Shown here: one piece after another, positions 43,701 to 51,300 of the stretch
Numbering within the stretch: the stretch's first letter is position 1
Layout: each line of letters opens with the position of its first letter
Origin: Cohnella sp. OV330
GTDB lineage: Bacteria; Bacillota; Bacilli; Paenibacillales; Paenibacillaceae
Direction: 5' to 3'
DNA length: 64,000 nucleotides
Assembly: GCF_900112065.1 (NCBI RefSeq)
Contig: NZ_FOKE01000003.1
Location: forward strand, 502,004-566,003
Notes under the pieces: generated by a model
The model's input: the letters and a program-made list of their open reading frames with translations, nothing else
The model's database searches: none
Told to the model about the DNA's origin: nothing
Made by a program: the position numbers and the translations under genes

Positions 43701-44068
43701 TCGAATACGGCGTCGAGCAGGTCCAGAACGTACTGGATTTGCGCAACGGTCTCATAGTTTGTGCCTTCAACGTCTGTATTGGGATCGATAAAGTTCTTAA
43801 TGACCCCATATGCCGTCGCTAAGTCCTCTGGGCTCCATTTGGCGAAGTTGTCTACATCGACGTTTGGATCATCGTCCGGTAGCGTCAGATCGGTCGCATT
43901 TGTAAGCGCCGACACTAAACTCGCTACATCGTCTGCGTTATTAACGGCTTCCACAGTGGGGCTCGTAGCGGCCGCGGCGCGTCCCAAGCTGCCCAGCCCG
44001 CCTAGCAGTGGTTGCAGCAGTAGCAGGACGGCGAGGAGCCTGGCGACAAATCGAAATTTAGGTCTCAT
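40703..44068 (-). CDS. SLH-domain surface protein with internal duplication
   Basis: A 1121-residue exported protein. Residues 1-34 are a signal peptide (ending RAAAA). Two homologous helical blocks follow, with matching segments VAQIQYVLDLLDAVFDSRDDL / VEQVQYISDLVAGPIALLDDR and QRPQEGYADLTAIQTAFDDFF / KRPEGGYADLAAIQSAFDQFF about 330 residues apart. A beta-rich region comes next, then three SLH domains (about 945-1115) that bind pyruvylated wall polymer. A poly-Gly tract (GGGGGG) separates parts of block one. The ATG has AAGGG nine bases upstream. The function of the duplicated block is unknown. Confidence 0.88.
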   Translation of the reverse strand: MRPKFRFVARLLAVLLLLQPLLGGLGSLGRAAAATSPTVEAVNNADDVASLVSALTNATDLTLPDDDPNVDVDNFAKWSPEDLATAYGVIKNFIDPNTDVEGTNYETVAQIQYVLDLLDAVFDSRDDLEPATVYGKIDRILALSENINDIFPNSSKAKQIQQTVTWIKGLTPVDRQLFNSFVQLQLAAKSVNVGGGGGGEEEPYTPFMLTFLVLNPEAAGSPAFNMPESAEQLGSVIGMLVQFPMFIAMVREKDENIPLADLGINFNKAAAMVDPEADPELQEEFMELAQWMLDQRPQEGYADLTAIQTAFDDFFEMLPLRAVNAAIAAKNEAGMLVALTNPELGLKLPEGFDDWSDAIKLSWAKTIMNVKIGNPGSSGSNEEPDPFTYKNVEQVQYISDLVAGPIALLDDRSLPTVNAAIEAVFEHVANFDTVFPDVEGAEMFIQLADAYHSLTPLEKSIYAYYIYLALTTLDHAPEGQQIEDVAGGLFSILLMPMANFPAINSASATTQMSAALQLLQGIQKMAEALRQANPDIEDWDLDLSKINDPSFPQETYEALSDWMLEKRPEGGYADLAAIQSAFDQFFTPAAPSVTADDNADKLVGADATMEYSTDNGTTWTSYDPEKAPVFSGNAAVLVRAKANGVMSAGATTNVTFNAPYVYVPSNNTTETLYVDVQGSNGSGLARTPVTRTTDASGKVTDTVTLSSDIAKEAVDKAKAQSGTTVRIVLPDAGDKVSEVSVNIPQTALTQLGDSKMSLELSTIDGVVTIPTASLSGFGQDLYFRLVPVKSEDGRVQIETRAKQEKAVQEFVKDESVKIYGRPMQIDTNMQSREATLFLPLKDGLPTDATERNRILNHLGIYAEHSDGTKELLQGKVVTVNNVTGIQFTVQKFSTFALVYMDGLNGTQTETPSTHTPYINGFGTDFRPEAFVTRAQMAAMLARNLPDTTATTGTTAGSDVKAGHWALAEILKAKAAGIMDGITTDKFDPEGAVTRAQMATSAARWLQKGPTAAQITPVPGSTAGYSDVTAGHWAADAISSVSAAGIMTGYAGQTFKPDQKLTRAEAVKVLNRLFDRGPLNGATAVTFSDVPASHWAYSEVEEAATNHTFTVDAQGAEHIAAP

Positions 44069-44195
44069 CTCTCAGTTCCCTTCTCAGTTGGAATTTTTAA
44101 TCTCATAGAACGTTAAACGCTAGAAAAAGTTGTTAAACATATTAATAAACAGAATAATAGAGGAAAATTTTCTCATATTGACAAGGCTGGGCAAC

Positions 44196-44225
44196 AAAAA
44201 GGGCTCTGCCCGCAAGCAGAACCCT
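44196..44225 (-). terminator. Rho-independent terminator of the ArsR gene
   Basis: On the minus strand AGGGTTCTGC pairs with GCAGAGCCCT, followed by a run of T. Confidence 0.85.
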
Positions 44226-44237
44226 GAATCTATTCGC

Positions 44238-44573
44238 TCAGCCCATCTCATCCGGCTTGCTTTTCCCCTGCATCTCCGCGAGCAGCGAATCGAGGCGGTC
44301 CAGCCGCGCCTCCCACGACGCACGGAACGCCGAGAGCCATTGATCCATCTCTTGCAGCGGCTCCTCACGCAGCTTGTACATGCGCTTGTTGGCCGCCGGC
44401 TGCGACTCGACGAGGCCCGCGTCGCTCAGCACGCGCAGATGCTTGGACGCTTGGGGCTGGCCCATGGCCAGCCGGTCGGCGATGTCTCCTACTGAGAGCG
44501 GACCGTCCCGCAGCAGCTCGACCATGCCGAGTCGGTGAGGCTCAGCCAGCGCGCCGAACGTAGCCGTATTCAT
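44238..44573 (-). CDS. ArsR family regulator
   Basis: A 111-residue winged-helix repressor with GPLSVGDIADRLAMGQPQASKHLRVLSDAGLVESQPAANKRMYKL. It has no metal-binding cysteines. It belongs to the group usually linked to SRPBCC/AHSA1 proteins rather than arsenic resistance. The ATG follows AGGAGG with 7 bases. It is the second gene of a two-gene unit behind the SRPBCC gene and probably represses the promoter at 45166-45195. Confidence 0.93.
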   Translation of the reverse strand: MNTATFGALAEPHRLGMVELLRDGPLSVGDIADRLAMGQPQASKHLRVLSDAGLVESQPAANKRMYKLREEPLQEMDQWLSAFRASWEARLDRLDSLLAEMQGKSKPDEMG

Positions 44574-44622
44574 ATGCGAACCTCCTAACTCGTTGCCCTT
44601 GCTTCTAGTTGTCCATGACCGA

Positions 44623-45135
44623 TCAACTGCGCATCATCGCGGGCAATACCTCTTGCGCGAGCGTGTCCAGCGCCATCGCCGTCCCCTCGCTCATACCCAT
44701 CTTAAGCGTCTTCTGAAGTTCCTCTGCCGTAGGCAGGCTGAAGCTTAGGGTGAGCGTCGTCCGTCCATTCCCCGCGTCCGCGAATTCTACCGTAACCTCC
44801 TGCTTCGGAATCACATCCGTCGGATTCGCCTCCTCGTCCGCGAAGGTGATGGCGTACGATACGCTCTCCAACGGACGAATCTCCTCATAAATCCCCAGCA
44901 CCCACTGCGTGGCGCCTTCGGGGGAGCGCATGCAGTAGTGCCATCTTCCGCCCGGCCTGAGGTCGATCCGGCAGACCGGAATCGTATAGGGCTTGGGCGC
45001 CCACCACTTCGACAGCAGCTCGGGATTCACGAATGCCTCGTAGACCATCTCCCTCGGCGCCTCGAATACGCGCTCCATGACGAACGTCCGGCCGCTGACG
45101 CGCGTGATCGGCTGGTTTGCGTCCTTTTGACTCAT
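44623..45135 (-). CDS. SRPBCC (AHSA1-like) protein
   Basis: A 170-residue helix-grip protein of the activator-of-Hsp90-ATPase-like START superfamily: RVFEAPREMVYEAFVNPELLSKWWAPKPYT near the start and MGMSEGTAMALDTLAQEVLPAM at the end. Members bind small hydrophobic ligands in a central cavity; the ligand is unknown. The ATG at 45135 has GGAGG eight bases upstream, and an ATG 21 bases earlier lacks a site. It precedes the ArsR gene, the reverse of the usual order for this pair. Confidence 0.92.
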   Translation of the reverse strand: MSQKDANQPITRVSGRTFVMERVFEAPREMVYEAFVNPELLSKWWAPKPYTIPVCRIDLRPGGRWHYCMRSPEGATQWVLGIYEEIRPLESVSYAITFADEEANPTDVIPKQEVTVEFADAGNGRTTLTLSFSLPTAEELQKTLKMGMSEGTAMALDTLAQEVLPAMMRS

Positions 45136-45165
45136 GGCTGTTGCCTCCTCTTTCATGATGACCTA

Positions 45166-45195
45166 AATATATCTAAATGGATATATATCTGTCAA
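45166..45195 (-). promoter_or_regulatory. Promoter with ArsR-type operator
   Basis: On the minus strand TTGACA (45195-45190) and TATATT (45171-45166) are 18 bases apart. The spacer and -10 contain the dyad ATATATC-TAAATG-GATATAT (45167-45186). This AT-rich dyad fits autorepression by the ArsR protein. Confidence 0.75.
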
Positions 45196-45252
45196 GGTAT
45201 ATTCAGGTCAGCCGATGTATCTTTGTCCCAGTCTCGCATGACTCGGATCGCG

Positions 45253-45326
45253 CGAAGTCATGACCGGCATGACAAAAGCGATGACGCCTGTTCACTAGTG
45301 GGATCTGGCTCAGCGGCTTACGCTAG
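45253..45326 (+). promoter_or_regulatory. Conserved 74-base leader element, copy 1
   Basis: It matches copy 2 at 53531-53604. The first 53 bases differ at one position; then 11 bases differ; then CTTACGCTAG is identical. GTCATG/CATGAC (45257-45273) forms one stem. CTAGTG (45295-45300) pairs with CGCTAG (45321-45326) across the variable loop. It lies 34 bases before the first giant SLH gene. Confidence 0.7.
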
Positions 45327-45360
45327 TTCATAGAATCATGGAGAATACGGAGGAATCGTG

Positions 45361-48300
45361 ATGAGATTCATGCGAATGAAGCATCTGCATCTGATGCTGA
45401 GACAGATCGTCGTGGCGGCGCTGCTGGTCGGCATCGCGCTGCCGGGCGGACTGTCGCGGTCTGCGATGGCCGAAGAAACGGCAGGAGAGTCGATTTCCGA
45501 AGCGGCATCGACAGAAGCGGGGACGCCGCCCGAAGACGTAAGAAATCTGGACTGGAGCCTGATCGACTACAACCGCGTGCAGCTGCAGTGGGAGAAGCCC
45601 CTGCTGCCCGACGGTACAGGCGAAGACCCTGATATCGAGAAATACGAGGTCTACGAGCGGGGATCCAATACGGTGATCGCGGAAACGCAGGAAACGCATG
45701 CCGTCATCGGCGACCTGGCGCCCAAGCGGTTGTACAGATTCATCGTCAAGGCCGTGAATAGAGAGGGAGAGCGCTCTTCGGGCGAAGAAACGATTCCGGG
45801 CACGTCTCCGCAATACTCGGCCGAATTGGCGTCAGCCTCCATCGGGGGCGAGGATGACCGCATGATGGACTTAAGCGCGGATGGTTCGACGCTTCTGCTC
45901 GCCAAAGGCCATGGGTCCTCCATCTATGAATTCAAGACGGCGACAGGCGTTCTGCGCACCCTTCCCTTGACGGAAGACGCCGGCCCGCTGAACGAATCGA
46001 TCAGCGGGCTGTCAGTCAGTGGCGACGGTTCGGCGATAGCGTTTGCCACGGCTGCCGGCAATCTGAAGGGGATTCCGCAAGCAAGCGGCGAGAAAACCGT
46101 ATACGTGTACGACGTCGGCAACGATCTTCTGCAAGCCGTCAGCCCGCCGGGAGCGAGAAGCGCCGATCCTTCAATCAGCGGCGACGGCAATCGGATCGTT
46201 TACGTAGAAGACGATCAAATCTATCTTTACGAAAGGCAGTCGAACAGCCGTTTTCTCGTGAGCGCCAATTCGGAGGGACAGCCGAGCGACGACTTCAACT
46301 ACCGCCCCGTGATCAGCGCCGACGGCAAGTATATTGCCTATTACTCCACGGCCTCGGATCTCGCAGGCGTTCCGGCGGGTAGTCCGACGCAGTCCCTGAT
46401 CGTATACGACGCCGAGACGCGTGCCGTGGACAGCTACTCGCAAGAGGCTAGTACCTATAATACGATCGCGATCAGCGATGACGGCTCCAAGATTGCCTTC
46501 ACGGCAAGATACTTGGGATTCGCGAAGCCCCACGTATTCGACAGAGTCACAGGCCAGACCAAATACTTGAACGAGGATCGTCCCGCGGCGGAAGATAAAA
46601 ACAAATCCTATTCGAACATCTCCATTAGCGGAGACGGCCGAACGGTCGTGGCCGATCTCACTCACCACGACCCGGCTGCCGGCCAGGCCAGCGCTTTCGG
46701 CGAGCGTTTCGACTTGACCGAGGGCCAGAACGGAGAGATCGTCGTCGCACAGGCTTCGCAAACGTTCAATCCCGCGTATACGACCGCAAATAATACGCCT
46801 GATCATGACGGTAAGCGGCTATATTTGCTACACGTTGCAAAGCTTTATGTAGAGTGCAGCGAGGCATGCGGTTCCGGCGGGCCTGGCGGAGCCATACAGG
46901 CCATGTCTTGGAGCGTGCCGGGCGACGCCTGGGCAGGCGGCGAACTGAAGACGGGAACGACTTTGAGTCTGCAGGCGTCCGGTCAATCGGGGCTGCAGGC
47001 CGAGGCGGTTGTCGACTACAGCGCGCTGACCGAGTCGGGAACGCACGAGAAGAAGCAGGCAGTCGTGCAGCTGACCGAGGATGCGCAGGCGCCGGGCGTC
47101 TACCGCGGTCAATGGCAGCCGCCGGCTGAAACGAGCGCCGTCGACAAGCTGTCCGCCAGGGAGAAGGACGCGGGCGAAGCTGTCTCCGCGCCCGGGATGC
47201 CAATCCGGATCGCGGGCACGCTTCGCATATCGCTATCCGGACCGACGGAGTCGCTCCCTGAAGTCATGACGCTGACGGCGACGCACGAGGGCAAAGCGGC
47301 CGTATCGAAAACGATCCAAAAAGGCGCGGGAACGTACGACCTCCCGCTCGCGGCGGGCGCGGCGTACGCCGTCAAGCTGACCGCGAAGCCCGAGGAAGGC
47401 GCCGAGACGGAGCTCGCAGCGGCATCGGGCGTTCAGGTGACGGGCGGCGCCGTCACGCCGCTCACGTTGACGCCGGCGCTGACGGCCGGCCTGCAGGTCA
47501 AGGTCGAGGTATTCGGCGAGCCGGCGGAGGCGCTCAAGGTCGTGTTCAAGCGGGACGGCAGCGACGAGACGGTCGCCGAGGTGAAGCCGGACGCAAACGG
47601 GATCGCGGCGCTCCCCGGCAGCCATCCGGCAGGCGAAGCGTTCAAGGTGTCGGTCGCGGTTCCGCCCGGGTATGTCGCCGACGCGGAGAAAAAAATCGTA
47701 CTTCAGCTCGGTACGAACACGCTCCGGTTCAACGTGAAACAAGCGGGCGCGGCGGTGCGCGATCTATTCATGACCTACGCGAAAAAGATTCCGGCAGGAA
47801 CGTTAGATCCGCTGCCCGTGCAGGACAGCGATGCGACGCTCGTCGTGCAATCGGACGCCGGCCAGCAATTAGCCGCGGACGTCAGCTACTGGTTCTGGGA
47901 GAGCCAGGACGACGCGGAACCGGTCAAGCGGACGGCGCGCGTCTCGCTCGCCGAACTGGGAGAGGGCAGATACGAGGGGAACTTCCGGATCGCGGCCGGC
48001 ATGTCCAGAATTGAATCGGCACGCGTCATTTATAACGGCCAGGCGGTCGACCGGGACTATGCGATCGGGAAAAATATTGCCGGCCGGATGATCCTCCGGA
48101 TTCCGGAGCCCGCGGAACCGCTGGAGGACTGGGAGGCGGCCGCTGCGGGCAGCACCCTGCGGGTCGCCTACTTCAAGGACAGATATACGAATTATTCCGG
48201 GGGCGGCAACTTGGAGGAAGGGCTGGAGATGACGGTCGACGTGCCGTATCCCGGCGTGGAGTATGCGGCGACGCTGTGGCCCAAGTCCGGATCGCCGCTC

Positions 48301-51300
48301 TCCTACCTGCAATTCGCGGCCATGCAGACAGGCTATGGACGCAGCGACGTGATAGAGATTCCTGCGGCCTACCATATCGCGCTGGCAGCTTCTCTACGTT
48401 TCGAAGACGGCGCGGAGGGCTCGGCAAAATATTGGTTGACGAACCCGGACGGCGCGGTCGTCGCTGAAGGAACCGCATGGATAGGCCGGGATAGCACGCT
48501 TAAGCTCCCGCTGAAGCTGTCCTCGGGAGGGACGTACCGGCTGAAGCTGGTGCCGAACGATCCGGCTTATTTGCCTGAGGAGCAGCCGATCCTCATCGAC
48601 CGCTTCGACGTCCATGCGAGCGTAACCTTGCATCCGAAGCCGCTCGGGAAGCTCGAAGGCGTCGTGAAGGGCAAGGACGGCAAGGCAGCGTCCGACGCCC
48701 AGATCGTAGCCGAGCTGCTGGACGACGGCAAGAGCAAGCTTTACTATACGAAAACGAATGCTTCGGGCGCGTATTCGCTGCAACTGCCGCAAGGTCAGGT
48801 TCTGATTCGCGCGATCGCGACATCGTCCGTTCAGGGCTATCAGAGCCAGCAGGAGTCCGTTCGGTTGGCGGCGGGCCAGACAGCGCAGCAAGCGCTTCGG
48901 ATCCTGGATTACGCCGATGTGGGCGTAAAGCTGTACACGCTGCAGCCGGGCGGCACCTGGCAGGGGCCGATACCGATCGACGGGATCGTCGCAGGCTCTT
49001 ACAAGTTAAGTTCCGATCGCATCATTCAATCGCTGCAGTCCCGCTTGCTCCTGCGCGCTCTGCCCGGAGAGACGGTCCAGATCTGCGCGGATGGCCGGGA
49101 TCTAAGCCTGTCCGCCGAATGCAAGTCGGTCGCGATCGGCGAAGACGGCAAGGCCGAAGTCGAGCTCCGTCTTAAAAACGAATCATCCAAAGCCGCGATC
49201 CGGCTGCTCGGCACGGACGGACAGCCGCTGACCAGCGCCTACGTCGAGCTCTTCGACGGCGAGGGAGAATATGTACCCAACATAAACTACAATCTCAAGT
49301 CCGGTGAAGAGCGCGGCATCCTGAGTTTGCAGGGCTCGGGCAGCTATAAGGCGACCTTCTACGCGAACGGCGGCTTTGCGGAGATTGCGTTCAGTACCTC
49401 GCAAGGAGAGACGACCGACCTGGGCGTAGTCGCGCTGCAGCCTTTCGGCGCGTTTGCGAGCGGCAAAGTCAAGCAGGCGGTGACCGTTTCCGATACGAAG
49501 GTGGCGCCTGACAGCACGACGACGCTGCGCGTCCTCTATCAGAATTACTACGCGCCGACGGTCGCCGCGGAGAATGCAGAGATTGTCGTCGCGCTGCCGG
49601 CGGGCGCGGAGCCTGTCGAAGGCACGGCCGTCGTTGCCGGCAAGGCGGCGTCCTACAGACTGGACGGCCGGAAACTGACCCTGCCGGTCGGCACGGTAGC
49701 AGACGACAAGCAGCAGAGCGCGCAAATCAAGCTGCGGTTCGACGAAACGGTGGGCGACGAGCCCGCGATTCAGGCTTCGATCCGATACAAGATGAAGGGC
49801 GAGCAGTCAAGCGAACTTCTGGGAATGATCTTGCTGTCCAAAGTGCGCGTCTCGCTCAGGGCGCCGGCGCTGACGGTCAAGCGCCAGCTGTCGCTCGGCG
49901 GTTCGGCGCCTCCGGGAGCCGCTGTAACGATTTACGACGGCCGGAACCCGATCGGCACCGCCACGGCCAATAAAGACGGTATATGGTGGGCTGACTCGAC
50001 GCTGACCGGGAGTGACGGCGTCTATATGGAGCATAGACTAAGCGTTGAGGCCGTCGATGGTGCAGGGGCGCGAGTCTCCGGCGAAGAAGCCGTCGTCGTC
50101 TACGATCCGAACGATCCAGGTCTGGTATCGATGACGATTTTGTCGAACCACAAGGAAGTAACCTTTAACGTTGAAGGCGGCGTCGCGGTATTTCCGCTCT
50201 CCGTCGTTACCAACGCGCCGATCGCTTACCGCCTGAACTTCAGGGATCCGGAGCGGGTGTACGACGTTCGCGTGCAGAACGGAGATACGCTGTCGCAGGC
50301 GGCGAAAGGGGACGACGGCGTATACCGGGGCGTGATGCCCTTCTCGAAGAGCTTCGGTCAAGTGTGGATCGACTACCGGACGAAGGCAGATTCCGCCGAG
50401 CTGGCCGCCCGGCCGGCGATCGCCGAGGAAGAGCTTCGGAGCTCGCTGCCGGCGGCGCTAAGGGAATTCGCCATGCCGCAAGTGACCAATGCGGGAGAAG
50501 AGACGCCCGGCGGCGAGCGACTGCCGGAAGGCGCATTCGAAGCCGAGGTCGAGCTGGCGGAGGGCGTCACATCCACGATTCGGGGAACGTTCGAATCGGT
50601 CGCCTATACGGCAAGCGACAAGGATTTAGCGTGGCAGTCAAGCACCGGTCTTCCCGTTTACAGGTTCAAGGAAAGCCACAGCGAGACCAAGGACGGCTCG
50701 CTGCAGACCTCAATCAGCTTTGTTATTCCATCGTCCGCTTCGGCTTCGGCCCGCGGCATTCAGGGCGCCTCGGTCGGCGGCATCGCGATCACGCTGAGCG
50801 GGTTGATCAAGTTCGGGGAAGCGGGTTTTAAGGGTTGGTCGGCGGCCAAAGCGGGGCAGGATACGCTGGCGAACTACCGGCGCGCCCAAGATCTGCTGAA
50901 GGCGGCCGAGGCGATATGCGAGCCCGAGGCCAGAGAATATTACACGGGATTTGCGAAAGAAGTGGTCTTCGAGGTTAACGCCCACTATACGGTGTCCAAC
51001 ATGCTGAAGGTCATCAAAAACTTCGGCAAGATCGATAAAGGACCCGGCGTGCTTTTCAGCGCCGCGAGCGAGTATGCTTCCATGACGTTCAAGGAAGTCG
51101 AAAACAACGATATGGACGAACTCGAAGAACATATTAAAAAGTATACGTGCAAGCTGAAGCCTTATCCGCCGACGGATCGCAAGGACTCGCCGGCCGCATC
51201 GCCCAAGTACATCTGGGATCCGAGCGGATACGTGTACGAAGGCATGCCGTCCAATCGCGTAGAAGGAGCGACCGCTACGGTCATGGAGCTGGTCGGCGAC

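Noticed and set aside
45253..45326. Cyclic-di-GMP (GEMM) riboswitch
   Set aside because: The core GCAAA and receptor motifs of GEMM aptamers are not present in either copy; only simple stems can be drawn.
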